This document shows positions 43,982 through 55,707 of a stretch of DNA of 64,000 bases, piece after piece (within the stretch, counting starts at the first letter, position 1; every line of letters starts with the position of its first letter). The notes beneath the pieces were generated by a model. The model was not told the DNA's origin. It saw nothing but the letters and a program-made list of their open reading frames with translations, and did not search any database. Where the stretch lies: contig MBPM02000020.1 in the NCBI GenBank assembly GCA_001695595.3, forward strand, positions 558,001 to 622,000, read 5' to 3'. The translations under genes and the position numbers were made by a program. This DNA is from Plasmopara viticola (lineage: Eukaryota > Oomycota > Peronosporomycetes > Peronosporales > Peronosporaceae).

Positions 43982-46135
43982 ATGACTTCTACGGAGGACA
44001 AACCTGGTTGGAAGGAGCTGTCTGCTGTCTCAAATTTCATTTACAACCCCAAAAGATGGTCAGCGGGAGTTAGATATGATGCCGAGCCTCAAGTTACTTC
44101 GTCTGTGTGGGAGTCCCAGTCCGATCATCAACCTGGACTGGGCTTGGAGCAGACTTCGCTGGACCTTGACAGTGGGGACAAGAAAAAAGACTCGGAAATT
44201 CGACCGTCTAAAATGTACAATGTTGATACAGATAGTGATGGTGAGTCGCGTCGAAGGCCATTTGTTCGGCTACCCCATATCACCCGAAAGGACCTCAAAA
44301 ATATTTCAAAAGGTAGCAGTTCAAAGAAGCCACAAGCTGTGGTCGAGCCTGCGTTCTCAAAAATGTTTGACATTCACCCACTGCATGATTTTGCCCAAAC
44401 ACACTTCAATCTTACGATTCCGCGTGTTTCGCCATTCCATAAACCTGTTGACATCGACCTGAAAAAGCGCCTTGAATGGGAAAAGACGCTCATCACAATT
44501 CCTCTGACACGCCTCTCAAAGGACCAAGTTGCAATAGCACTCCAAGCCTTCCGCAACGTTTCCGGATTTATGGGAAATCGAGCAAGTGGTAAAAATCAGA
44601 TTGACCACTGCTTTAAGCTTCTACGCAACGTCGTTCCTAGATCCCCTGCACTAAAGGACGAAATTTACTGTCAGCTTTGCAAACAGCTCACTTGCAACCC
44701 TAGCACGTATGTGTTGGATATTTGACGTGTCTGGATCTATCGTTCTAATGCTGTGACTATGATCTGTCGTTTGCCTTTAAGAAATGCCGTCTTAAATGGG
44801 TGGTTGCTTTTGAATGCGTGTCTTGTGACATTTCCACCGTCTTCGCCGTTGGCCATATGTCTAGAGAAATTTATCAAAGCTCATATTGGAGCAGATGACT
44901 CAGAAACTAGCTCCGAAGTGTCAGTGTACGCTCAAGAAGCACTCAAATCTTTTGCATTCTGTGCGACCAAAGGCGAGCGCAAAGAAATTCCAAGTGCAGC
45001 GGAGTTGAGAGCGTTACAAGGACATGTTCCTAACAACATCACCGTGACGCTTGCGGACGGTTCGGCCCTAATTATGCAGGTCAGTGCATGGACAACGAGC
45101 CGGGAGCTTGCTGGTCTTGTTGCGCGCAAACTGGGAGTGCGCCATGAAAGAGCCTTTGCCTTTTTTGAGACCAACGATGACGAGGAAGAATTTCTTGTGT
45201 CAGACAATGAACGCGTCATGGATCTGTACGCTGAATGGGAGCGCACGCACATCGATGTAAGCGAGCTTAAGGAAAACGTAAAGAAAAGTGCCGGCGCAAG
45301 TAGCATTGAAGAATCGACGAATTTTTCTGCCGTTGAAGGGTACCATCTCACTTACAAGGCCTATCTATGGGTACACGTGGACGACAAAACTGCGGCCGAT
45401 GTTGGGCTCTATTACTTACAAGCCGTGCAAAATGTACTTAATGGAAGATATGTTTGTGACCTGGACGTTGCTGTTGAGCTAGCAAGCTATCAATTCTATT
45501 GCACATTTGGCAACGTCCCGACTCCAACAGAGAGCGAAATTGCGTACGTAAGCGATACTTTTATGCTGCAACGTCACGAAGATTTATGTGTTTATGTTTG
45601 CTAGAAACGATGTACATGAATACATTCCTAGTTCACTGCTAAGTGCGTCGAATCGCGTTGCCATCGCAGAGTTAGTGGTCGCTAGCTATGTTACTTTAGT
45701 GGATGGCCGGTGCGTGCAGTCCACGCAACAAGCTCGGCTGGCATATTTGCGTCTCTGTAAACGCCAGCCTTTTTACGGTTTGACCCTCTTTCACGTGCGA
45801 AATTCACGCCGGATAGCAAATTTGCCGGTCCGTATCATTCTTACGATCAACGACGTGGGAGTCGGTATCCTTGGCGCTGATAGCGACGAAGCCTTGGCAC
45901 AATTTCCTTATGCGGATATTGCAAGTTGGGGCTTCAGTGCCAACTCGTTTGTTTTTAATGTGGTGCGCAGCAACGAAGAGACTGAGTATTGTTTTAAAAC
46001 CGCTCAGGTAAGAATGTGCGTTTTTTTTCTGTTGGTTCTTGTTTGACTCTATACGTTTGTTATTACTAGGGCAAAAGCATTAATGATAATGTGAACGCCT
46101 ACGTTGATTACATTATAACCACGGTAGGAAAGTAG
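43982..46135 (+). CDS. MyTH4-FERM protein without a motor domain
   Basis: Four exons (43982-44706, 44782-45543, 45605-46007, 46070-46135), 651 residues; introns are 75, 61 and 62 nt. After a disordered N-terminus (~130 residues), residues ~170-300 form a MyTH4 domain: LTRLSKDQVAIALQAFRNV, NQIDHCFKLLRNVV, DEIYCQLCKQLTCNPST, GWLLLNACLVTFPPS and LEKFI. A FERM module follows: F1 ubiquitin-like (ITVTLADGSALIMQVSAWTT), F2 helices (DVGLYYLQAVQNVL) and an F3 PH-like lobe ending ADIASWGFSANSFVF. MyTH4-FERM pairs usually sit in myosin or kinesin tails and bind microtubules and membrane proteins. Here no motor precedes them, so the protein may act as an adaptor. The apparent frame break near 45590 is explained by the GTACGT...GCTAG intron. 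The MULE lies just upstream. Confidence 0.85.
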
Positions 46136-46247
46136 ATCTCACTAAAGTGCTGCGCATTGCGTTGCATTGCGAGATAAAAAATAATTGGTGACTACAATAC
46201 ACTTATTTATTTACTGATAAAAGACTTTGTTTTTATGCTGCTCTATT

Positions 46248-48673
46248 TCAGTTTATTGTACATTGGCACCAAAATGTGTACAGTGACCCGACACGGGAAC
46301 AAATCTGCCCAGAAGGCTCGTTAAATGGATTTCGAACTAGTGGCCGCGCCTCGGTGGGTGACCAGCACGCTTTAAACTTCCTGCTCATCTTCTCCGAGAG
46401 AAGAGTAATGTGTAGTTGTCTCTCTTTTGCCGCTATATATGTTTTTTTCAAAAAGGGTACAACATCAACTTCAAAGTAATTGATCCCCACGTTTGACATT
46501 TGTACAGACGCACATTTATCAGTGTCGATCTCATTGTCGTTTTCTGACAGCCGTTTCGGGTGGTGTAACATCGAATCTGAGGAAGCCCTCTTTAATGCTG
46601 GCTGTATCGGGATCGTTTTTCGGAAGCTCCACGAGCGGGTCTTCGAGCACAAAAATTTGTTTGATTGATGCCGTATCGTATCCCACGCCATTAACTGGGC
46701 TATCTCGCTGTCCTCGTATGCAAGCTTTATCCATTTTGCATGCTGAAGCTGGCCATCCGATGTGGCCAGCGACAATAATTTATCTCGAAAGTGTCTTTGC
46801 AGAAGCGGGCTCTTGGCAGCGTCGAAGACCGATTCGAGATGCCCGTATCCGTGTGTATGACATTTTTTACTGCTTTCTACAATCTGATTTGTTAATAGAC
46901 AACACAACAAATCTATACCAAATGAATGAAGCAGGTAAAAAATGAAAAAGTTTAAAAAGTTCAAAATGAACCACTGACCTGCAAGATATGCAATATCTTG
47001 GTGATCGAGATAAGCACGTCTTTGCTGCGTAGAGACCTGAAATAAAAGGTGTGCCTTTTCTTCTAGCGTCCCACGGCTAGCTATCGATAACAACTTCGTA
47101 CAAAAGAATGTCATCTTTTTTTAAACCCCAAAACAATTTACACCATAAAATAATCGAACCTGTACTAGACTGAAATAGGATATATACCCGTAACCGTCGG
47201 GCCTTATAAAGCGATAGATTCTTCCATAAATATCATTAGGCCACTATACATGTAAAAAAAAGTCAATTGTTCGAATGGATACCGCCAATCGTATTATTAT
47301 ATGACGTACCGTGTTATATTCCCGCAAAAAAATATTCTCCAGCTCCTCCTGCTTCAACCCGCGCACATGGGAGCGGCCACACATTTTTCTTTGGTAGCGA
47401 AGAAATGTGAACTCGTCCTGAAGTCGTTCCATCTCTGAGTAATTAAAGTGTGTTTGCTTAGCAAGAATAGCAAACTCTGCGTTGCGTAGTTGAGGTAAAC
47501 GGCGAAGAGCTGCACGCAAATCTTCAACAGATTCGTCCTTAAGGCCGTACAGTGTGCGTGCTTGGTGTATTAGTTCTTGTGGTGCAATTTCAGTCGCGCA
47601 CTGGCATTGATCCAAAATGATTTTGTAGACGTAACTCGAGTCCCATTGCTCCGTTTCCTATGCAAATATCAGTTTCCTTTCGTTTCACTGTGTTCGCAAT
47701 ATCCTCTTCTTACCATGTGAGCCTGAATATTGTCCAAGGCAAGTCGAAAAAAATGCAGTGCAACTAGCAGATGTAATATCGTGCCGTCATCTTCACGAAC
47801 CATTGTATCCCAGACTTCGTACAATAATGGCACTGGCAGCTCTCCGATCCAAAGCGAGACAAACCATTTACAGGAAAGTAGACTTGTCACAAGAGGCAGG
47901 TCAGCCTTTAACGCACACTTTTAGATGCTGTCCATTAATTCATTTGCAAGTTGTATTCTGACCTTGGACAAAATCGGATAGAGCGGAACTAGTTTTTCTA
48001 GTACCAGCTCAAGATATAGCTTGCAGTCCTATCATTCAGATATCTTGGTAATAAGCTCAAAATTTACACCGTTATTGCCAAGCGCACCACATGAAATCCG
48101 TGTAATTTTGGTGTTCGAGCAAAATAGTCTTCGGGAAAAATTCTGCGATAGACTAAAAGTCAGCCCTTGATCAACAAAAAAACATTACTGACGCCTTCAC
48201 ACCTCTCAATAACGCTGGCATAAACCCAGAACACCTCTTCCTCATTTCTCCGCTCATTGACATTTCCTAAAAGAAAGCATAGCACATCTGCGTGGCCCTG
48301 GACGTAGCCCACCCGAGGGTTCCTCTATACACCAACACGTGAGACACGACACTTCTTCAATCCAAATTTGTTCCAGACGTACTACGCTATATGCCATTAG
48401 TATGTTCTTCAGTTGAGGAAGAAAGCGCTGCATTACGTGTTGCGGCACCTCCTCGTCCTCCTGAAGCGTTTCTCTCTCTTTTTGAGTAAGCAGAAAGAGA
48501 CGGATGGATTCCCCTGTACGAGGCAGATCCAGCTCAATTTGGCGCAGATCTTCACCAAAATGGGTAGAATCGCAGTACTCGCTGTTGTGTAGATACATCT
48601 TGTAGTTGATTGCGCTGCTATCACGCAAATCCCGAGCGCCAGACGTCACGAACCAGTCCGCGCGCGGCTGCAT
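46248..48673 (-). CDS. TBC-domain Rab GTPase-activating protein (nine exons)
   Basis: Exons are 48673-48386, 48324-48203, 48142-48088, 48028-47963, 47905-47714, 47657-47310, 47243-47160, 47114-46979 and 46876-46248, giving 639 residues. All junctions keep frame. The arginine finger is present in QIELDLPRT (IxxDxxR) and the glutamine finger in VGYVQG (YxQ), so catalysis on Rab-GTP is predicted. CKWFVSLWIGELPVPLLYEV and VWDTM match the late TBC helices. After the TBC domain, FIRPDGYGYISYFSL and SRGTLEEKAHLLFQ resemble the EF-hand-like region of TBC1D8/9 and GRTP1 relatives, with most calcium ligands lost. The C-terminal ~200 residues are unknown. The start is the Met of MQPRADWF; an earlier exon is possible, but only 109 bp separate it from the divergent V-ATPase gene. 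Confidence 0.85.
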
Positions 48674-48782
48674 TTTGCGTTTACTTCAATACCAAGAGCT
48701 GCAGTGTGTAATACACAAATCAGGATTCGCAGAACCGCAAACCGATCTTTGGCATATTTGCGACCGAAGAGAACGTGGAAGG

Positions 48783-50098
48783 ATGTCGGCTCAAGTAGCA
48801 CCCACGCGCATGTACGAGATTTCTTGCTACTATCACAGGAAAACCGAAACCTCAAAACTTTTAATGTATTAAATGACGCTTCCCGTTTCGCTGCAGGGCA
48901 CTGACGACGTTCAGAGGCAAGCGTGTTGGCGCGAAGAAGGGTATCCAAGTTTTATGGTCATTGTGGCAAAAGTGTAAAACTCACGCTGTCTATAGGATTT
49001 GAGCTGCTAAAGAAGAAAGCTGATGCATTAAAGATGCGCTTTCAGGCCATGCTTCGCGAAATTCAAAAGGTTTTTTTACGCCTGTAGCTCAATAGGTAGT
49101 GATAGAACTGTACATTTAACTTTTGCGACCAGACCAAGATGTCCATGTCGACAGAGGCGTCTGAGGCCTTCTTCTCGCTTACACAAGCGCAGTACGCAGC
49201 TGGAGATTTTCGCAACAAAGTGATCGAGTCGGTAAGTACGGCGGAAATACGCACGCAAAACCGCATCGACAACGTGGCCGGTGTGAAATTGCCGGTATTT
49301 ACCGAGGTAAAAGTTAGTCGCGAAAAGAGTGAAAACATCGGTTTAGCTGGCGGAGGTGGTAAAATCCAGAGCTGCCGCGAAAAATTTCGCGTGCTGTTGC
49401 GCGCGTTGATCAAGCTGGCGTCGCTGCAGGTGTGTGATGGCAAATGCGCCAAGAGAATTGGAAATCGCGTACAGTTGAGCTGACACCGGAAACTGTGATG
49501 ACAACAGACTTCTTTTATGACGCTCGATGAGGCTTTAAAAGTGACCAATCGTCGTGTAAACGCGCTGGACAATGTATGCCCTTGTGTCAAACGTGTTGCC
49601 GTTCCTAAACGTCTAATGTATTCTACTGCATACAGGTCACTATTCCTCGTATCGAAAAGACAATCTCATACATCACACGAGAGTTGGACGAGCTGGAACG
49701 TGAAGACTTTGTACGGTACGTACTATTAGAGACTGGATTACTGCTTTGGGCTATGAGGTGATCTGGTCTTGACGTAGAAATGCTTAAGCTTACAAGGATT
49801 GTTTTCTTGCTCGTGCTACAATTGCAGCATCAAAAAGGTTCAGGCGAACAAGCAAGAACATGAAAAGGCCGTCTTGGCCCGAGTAAAAGGTAAGTTTTTA
49901 TGCAATTATACTGCACAATTGTCACATTAGATTCGTATAAGCTCATAACGTTTTGCATGCTTAATTACAGAAGCAGCCGCGTCCAAGAAATCCTCAGGCG
50001 CCACTGAAGACGATGACCCATTTGCGGACGTCACAGCGTCGGACCGCGACATTCTCGCCCAGTATGAGCCGTCTGCCGACGCAGATGTTGTCTTTTAA
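48783..50098 (+). CDS. VMA8: V-type ATPase subunit D
   Basis: Eight exons (48783-48811, 48897-48940, 48996-49069, 49133-49429, 49508-49573, 49636-49715, 49828-49889, 49971-50098) give 259 residues, within the family's usual 240-260. The product starts MSAQVAPTRMALTTF, continues GAKKGFELLKKKADALKMRF and includes NVAGVKLPVF and TLDEALKVTNRRVNALDNV, then TIPRIEKTISYITRELDELE, all diagnostic of subunit D. This subunit is the coiled-coil rotor shaft of the V1 sector that couples ATP hydrolysis to proton pumping into vacuoles and endosomes. The C-terminus is acidic (TEDDDPFADV). The 29-nt first exon holds the start codon; its last codon is split by the first intron. This dense intron layout in a short gene is notable. 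It shares a 109-bp divergent intergenic region with the TBC gene. Confidence 0.93.
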
Positions 50099-50202
50099 AC
50101 GACAAGAGACTTAGTTTTACTAATCATAGTGACTTGTTTATGGAATGAAACCTTTAAGATTTGACTGCTTATTATTATAACAAGTTATACCTTTATACAA
50201 CA

Positions 50203-51021
50203 ATGCTCTTGGCCAGTCGTATGGAGCCCATCGCCAAGCGCCTGAAACAATCAGCCGAGAGTTTTCTGCAGAGCAACGGAAATAGTGCAAAGGAGGAAGA
50301 CATTGCTGAGCGAATTGAGCGGCTTGAGGTAGAGCTTCAAGGTAACGACAATGACATCAGCGATTCGGACTCGGACTCTGAGTCGGATTTTAGCAATGAC
50401 AAAGCGGAAGCTGTTGTGAATCTGTCTGCCTACGCATCAGAACGAATCGGTGCGCTCCCTGCCAACATGCTCCCAGCTGCTGGAGTCTCGTCCGATTTCT
50501 CGTTAGCGAGAAAGAAGCGCAAGAAGATGCAACAAGAGAAGAAAGAGTTTGCAGCCAATAAGGCTTTGGGGCATTTGAGTGACGCGCTAACGTTCCCTAA
50601 AAAGGTTCCATTCGCCTGCAAGCCTTGCAATTTCATTGGCAAAGATCTGAACGAATTTCAGGCACACAAAACATCTAAAGAGCACTTGCTGCGCCTTCAA
50701 ACTGACGACAGAAAGCTGCAGTGCGATCTTTGTCATAAAACGTTTACAAGTGTCGCTCAAGTGAACGAACATCGTGCTGGTAAATGGCACAAACAACGTG
50801 CGCAGCAGAAAAAAAAGCGGCACGTGGTGAAAGTTTGCTACGACTTTATGCGTGGAAAATGCAATTGGGGCGATCGTTGCAACTTTGAACATACGGAGAC
50901 GAAAGCCATGCGCTGTGGACGTGCCCTCGACAAGACTCGCAGACGGATTTGTGACAGCTTCGCACGAACAAAAAGTTGCCGATTTGGTGAAAACTGTTTG
51001 TTCTCGCATCACACGATTTAG
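50203..51021 (+). CDS. C2H2 (U1-type) plus CCCH zinc-finger protein
   Basis: Single exon, 272 residues from the first ATG at 50203; a second ATG at 50221 (MEPIAKRLKQ) may be the real start. The N-terminal ~70 residues are acidic with a Ser-Asp run (SDSDSDSESD). Two C2H2 fingers of the matrin/U1 type follow: FACKPCNFIGKDLNEFQAHK with its second histidine in KEH, and LQCDLCHKTFTSVAQVNEHR with HKQR. Two CCCH fingers close the protein: VCYDFMRGKCNWGDRCNFEH and ICDSFARTKSCRFGENCLFS. This mix suggests RNA binding, perhaps in splicing or mRNA handling, in the nucleus. Basic stretches (RKKRKKMQQEKK, KKKRH) may be nuclear-localisation signals. Its stop lies 35 bp from the end of the convergent phosducin-like gene. 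Confidence 0.85.
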   Translation: MLLASRMEPIAKRLKQSAESFLQSNGNSAKEEDIAERIERLEVELQGNDNDISDSDSDSESDFSNDKAEAVVNLSAYASERIGALPANMLPAAGVSSDFSLARKKRKKMQQEKKEFAANKALGHLSDALTFPKKVPFACKPCNFIGKDLNEFQAHKTSKEHLLRLQTDDRKLQCDLCHKTFTSVAQVNEHRAGKWHKQRAQQKKKRHVVKVCYDFMRGKCNWGDRCNFEHTETKAMRCGRALDKTRRRICDSFARTKSCRFGENCLFSHHTI

Positions 51022-51056
51022 CCACCAACAATTTTGATCGTTATAAATTCAACAAA

Positions 51057-52110
51057 TTATCTAATTCGCTCATTAATAAAAGCTTCAACCTGATTAAGAG
51101 TGAACTCGCCATTAAGAAGACGTGCAACGTCCACAATAACCTCCTGTTCTTGGCCGCGAAAGACCAGCACCACCGGGAGATCTGCCGTCTTGATGGACGC
51201 GTCTGCTTCGTTTGCCACCATTGCTGTAAACTACAAGTACCATCGCGTAATTGTCATTCGTATAATGCATCTTTCATGCAGATCTTATCACTCTACCTTG
51301 ATATGGACGAGCTTTCGCGCCAGTATCTCGAGCTGGGAGTTAAACAACTCGCAAGCATAATTGTCAGGGTGGTAAAGATGCACAAGCATACTGCTTTCAA
51401 TATTAGTATTGTCTGCTTTCGAAATGAGCGTCACGAACCGCTCTGGTGTGATGTACTCGAGCTCGCCATAAATCTCTCGCTTGCATGCCGCCTCTTGCAT
51501 CTCTTTCATTCGCATTTTGGCATATTGCGTCAAAATGGCGTCATCTACCAAGTCTTCGTCATCGTTCTCGCAGTCTGAACATGCGTCGGACTCGCATTCG
51601 AGATGACCACTTGGGTTGAGTGCCGGAAGAGTGAAAGGGACAGTGGTACCTTTAGTGATGCGATTGAGGACTGCTTGACGTTCGGCTTCGTTCCTACGAC
51701 GCTACAGCAAAATTAACGGCCAAACTTAGTCTATTCATTTTGCGAAGCGCACCTCCTCTTTTTGATAACGTTTGTGAGCTTTGTAATCATTAATGACTCC
51801 CTTAGGTCCAGTGTTCACCGATGCAAAGTCGCGTGCCTTGCCACTGCGAAAATTGCGAGTTGGCTTACCCCATGTGTCACCGTCAACAGATTTTTGAGTC
51901 CACGGCCCCGTTGGATCTGCTACAGAATGCACTCGGTCCGTTATCTCCTCATCGTCGCTATTTTGCAGAGTTTACTGTTAATCAACCGGCACAAATAAAT
52001 GATGCGCTTCGTCTCACGCACCTGGCATCTGAGTCGGAATTGACGCGACCGCCGAGCTCGTCTGGATCACGGTCTCGAAGCACGCTGTGTTGCAAGAAGA
52101 AGCTCTCCAT
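51057..52110 (-). CDS. Phosducin-like protein (four exons)
   Basis: Exons are 52110-52022, 51957-51753, 51701-51297 and 51230-51057; introns are 64, 51 and 66 nt; the product is 290 residues. NTGPKGVINDYKAHKRYQ matches the G-beta-gamma-contacting helix region of phosducins (GPKGV(I/L)ND). A thioredoxin-fold domain follows: GELEYITPERFVTLISKADN, SSMLVHLYHPDNYACELFN and LPVVLVFRGQEQEV. The thioredoxin active-site cysteines are absent, as is normal for this family. Phosducin-like proteins act with the CCT chaperonin in assembly of G-protein beta subunits and other clients in the cytosol. The acidic linker CESDACSDCENDDEDL may carry phosphorylation sites. Confidence 0.85.
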
Positions 52111-52438
52111 CTCGGCGTCGGTTCAGATTTTGATCTCGACAACATATTAGTGGTATACAGGGAATATATGTATACGCAATGTTTGACATTCTAAAGCCAA
52201 TATGAACATTCAAAACCAAAAGACTCAATTGAACTATACAGAACAGTTTGTCATTTCCTGCATCTATCGGCTGGAGCGGGTGTAGTGTCCTGCGCCAATA
52301 TCATGTACGGGTGTTTGCATGTCCAACTTGGCTAAATGCCTTCTTCATCACCTTCTCTAGTGCAGCGTCCACGGGAATGAATACATGCAATGTAATCCAA
52401 GCATACAATCATCACACGCTACGCGACGTAGAAATCTG

Positions 52439-53200
52439 TTAGCCCTTGCCCGACTGCTTCATGAGCCACTGAATGACTTGATCGATGTTGACGAGACGCA
52501 AAGCCGAGATAGGAATTACTAGCCACGGATTGTCTACAATGTAGTCCAGGTTTAGCTCCCGAATTAGCTCCGGCTCGGAAATGTGAGGCTCAAGATCGAT
52601 CTTGTTGGCCAGAACAAGCAATGGCGTCGTCGCGAGCTCACTACAGAAAAATGCACAGCAGTTAGTCCTTACGGCATCAATCAATGAAACAAAAGATAGC
52701 AACATTACCGGTCTTCTAAAAGACGATGCAGCTCCTTTCGCGCAAGAGAAATTTGGTCAAACTATGGCATGGCCTCATCATTGTTAGTACGGCAGCCATA
52801 ATTAAAAGTATATGTGTTTTACTAGAATAATGTAGAATTAGCATACCGCATTGGCGTCCACCACATATATAATGACATCACAGCCGCGCGTGTACCGGCC
52901 CCACTCGCTTCGGTACTGTGCCTGCCCACCGATATCCCAGCACTTCATTTGAACTCCTCCCTTTTTCACAAGTTTCACATTCAGTCCAATAGTTGGACAT
53001 GTCTCCACGGGGTGACCCATTGCCATCACGTTCAGAAGTGTCGTCTTGCCACTAACAAGCAGAAAACGAAAACACGTCATTCGCACAAGTGTTTCTCCTT
53101 CAAATTGCTACTCAACGCACCTGTTCTCAAGACCCACGAGCACAACTTCAAGCTTCTTGGTGTAGAAAGCCTGCAACATCTTCTGTAAAATACCTCCCAT
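52439..53200 (-). CDS. ARL8: ARL8-type small GTPase
   Basis: Four exons (53200-53121, 53051-52847, 52761-52709, 52640-52439), 179 residues, with introns of 69, 85 and 68 nt. The start MGGILQKMLQAFYTKKLEVV lacks the myristoylation-type N-terminus of ARFs after the GG pair and fits ARL8, which uses an N-acetylated amphipathic helix. The P-loop is GLENSGKTT; switch I is TIGLNV; the DxxG motif is WDIGGQAQYR; the NKxD motif is NKID. FDQISLARKELHRLLEDR follows ARL8 spacing and the C-terminal helix is IDQVIQWLMKQS. ARL8 proteins control lysosome or vacuole movement and fusion. The window's V-ATPase and TBC genes serve the same compartment. Start is the first Met of exon 1. Confidence 0.88.
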
Positions 53201-54289
53201 GATTTAAAGGACAATGTCTCTGAAAAGTGCCGCGTGGAGCTGATCCGAGTCTCGAACTTCTTTCGTTTTGGAGGGGAAATGGCTGCAATGAATAAGGACC
53301 CCAATGTTGCAATTAAATTTGAAGTAGCAACTGATTTTAGGCAGCATTAGACTTTTCCCTTTAACTACGGAGAATTTGCAATGGGATTATAAATTGCAAT
53401 TGCTTACACTTTGTCTTTTATTAATCCTGAAGATTTGTAATGATGGGATACAAATTACGCTCAAAACACATAAATGTAATACCCTTGCGAATCTTTAAAT
53501 CAGCGCAGCCGCTTTATTGAATAGCAGCCATAACTGTGCGAGCTAAAACAACCACACCGACAAATTGATACTTAAGCAGACAATGTCAGAAATTTATAAG
53601 GCACAGCCATGCAACGTTATACAGACTCAAGCGCTGAACGATGCAAGCAGTGTATCCTGTTGGCGATGCAGCTATTCACAGGATCCTGCGAAGCGCACAA
53701 TCCATGAACAAGTTTAATGCGTACAGGCCCAAGCTTGAAGCCCCGCTTGCTGCTTTTTATCGTTAAATATTAATCATGGGATGTTTATACAGCAAAATAT
53801 ATTTGACAGCTATTTCTTCCTATGATCAAGTGGATCTTCGCTACTACAATTTGCTGAAAGTAATCGCTAATCCTCGTCGACTTAGTTGTATCAAGTTAGT
53901 GCCAGCATAAGCACTTATCTCTCTTAATCGAACTTTTCACATTTATCGATGCTGTAATTTCCAAGGATTATGGATAAACCGTGACAAGGCTATATACGAT
54001 GCACCTCGAGTCCAATTATTAGCGTTTTCGGTAGTGCTTAGCAATAATACGCCTTTATCTACAGATGTTATTTAATGTTGTTTTACGATCGCAGCTTGTA
54101 AGCTTGCACCAATACACATTTTTAGCCTAAGTGTTCTTAACTTGAATGGAACCCGCATTTTCTACTAAATCCATTTATCATGTTCATAGGCGCCTAACTA
54201 AGTCGGTTCTACTTCACGCGGATGTGGAGTTGTTATTGTTTTTGAAGATCGCTAAGATATCAATTCTACACTTTTACATTATATAAGCT

Positions 54290-54435
54290 TTGTACGCTTT
54301 ACAAGCATGAGCCTTAACGCTTTGTAAGCTTCATAAACTTCACTGTGTTTTTACTCTATATAAGTTTAATTGCGCTTTGAGCTTTGGTGTTTATGAGCTT
54401 TACACGCTTTATTGCGATTTAAGCGTTTTGTTTCT
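54290..54435. repeat. Degenerate GCTTT-rich short repeats
   Basis: The words TAAGCTTT, GCTTTACA and ACGCTTTA recur at irregular spacing of roughly 15-25 bp. This may be an eroded minisatellite. Boundaries are approximate. Confidence 0.35.
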
Positions 54436-54550
54436 TAGTTGAAATGCGAGTACAGTATACTTTTTTCCTTGCGCGGCCACAAGGTGACTTATAATTGGGG
54501 GGGTGACCGCTTTCGCGGTAAATGCCTGTCATCTCTCGAGACCTGCGAGT
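54408..54550 (+). repeat. Diverged direct repeat, unit 1
   Basis: Starts TTTATTGCG, contains GCGCGGCCACAAGGTGACTT and ATGCCTGTC, and matches unit 2 at 54693-54838 along most of its length with substitutions and small indels. Confidence 0.6.
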
Positions 54551-54692
54551 AATCATGGCTTACGCTTTGCAGACTTTATAGTTTGTCTTGCCTTCATCGT
54601 CCGATTCGGATAATTGGTCTTCGCTTGACTCTTTCTACTCCTCACTTCGTAAATACAAAATTTATTGCGCTTTGGCTGCATGTATTGGCAAC

Positions 54693-54838
54693 CTTTATTG
54701 CGCTTTTTAATTAATTTTTTTCTTGGTTGAGATGCGAAACTAATTTTGTTCTTCCTTCGCGCGGCCACAAGGTTACTTATACTTGGGAGTGTGATCGCTT
54801 GAGCGATGCATGCCTGTCGTCTTTCGAGATCGGCAGGT
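54693..54838 (+). repeat. Diverged direct repeat, unit 2
   Basis: Contains GCGCGGCCACAAGGTTACTT and ATGCCTGTC; start-to-start distance to unit 1 is about 285 bp. This may be part of an old tandem array or two flanking copies of a lost element. Confidence 0.6.
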
Positions 54839-55707
54839 GCACTGAGCTATCGACTTCTGCGCTTTCAACTCATCACAATCCATACCGACTTCTTCTATCA
54901 AAACACAATTCCAAGACCTTTAAATATTCGTCTTCGTCATAACCAGTTGAGCCTGGGCGTTGCCAAAAGATACTTCTGTTCAGATAAAGATAGCGGACTT
55001 TCTCGCGCAAATAGTAAACTTGTCACTATAAACAAATTTCCACCATGCAGAACCATCACTTCTTTGTTTAAATATCAACAATATCAAACCGTGCGCTCAC
55101 GCACCGAGAGGCGTAATGGTAGTTCGAGTAAACCGGCTCCGTGACTGACGCAAAACCCTCCACGCACATCAACCCGTCGGTGTGAAATATATTTCACTTT
55201 GAATTTAAAACTAGGACACTCTCCCAAAGTTCCGGATTTTCGCTTTCACAGAAGACTTTGGCACTTCATGCACAACTCATTTACACTACAAAAGTAACTT
55301 GATCTTATTCATCTAGTCGATATAATAAGTAAAGTGACATGGATCTTAGGTAAAGCATGGATAACGCAAACACTGAATGCGGAGTAAAGATAGAAATGTG
55401 ACAGCGAAAAACGTACGGCAAACCAAAAGTTATCCTCTTGATGACCAATCCATCTTTATGCAGAGTACACCACTGAATACTTACCAACGTCACCGTACAG
55501 AGACTTCACCCCGCATTCACAAAGAATACAGGAAATATAGTTGCTGTAAATTGTGAATGGCACGTGGAGCCGACAACTGATAATGTCAACGATACAACTA
55601 CCGACAAAATATTCAAACGAAGCATATCTACCAAGGTTACCAGCTTTAAGGCATGAAGCGAAATGACGCAGCGCTGAAGCCATAAACAATTTGATTAAGG
55701 CGGCAAC

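Noticed and set aside
45541..45610. Apparent frameshift in the MyTH4-FERM gene
   Set aside because: A 61-nt intron (45544-45604, GTACGT...GCTAG) joins the frames in the right phase, so no lesion is needed.
48646..48948. A 100-codon - strand frame at the start of the TBC gene
   Set aside because: It lies antisense to the first exons of V-ATPase subunit D, whose protein is unmistakable.
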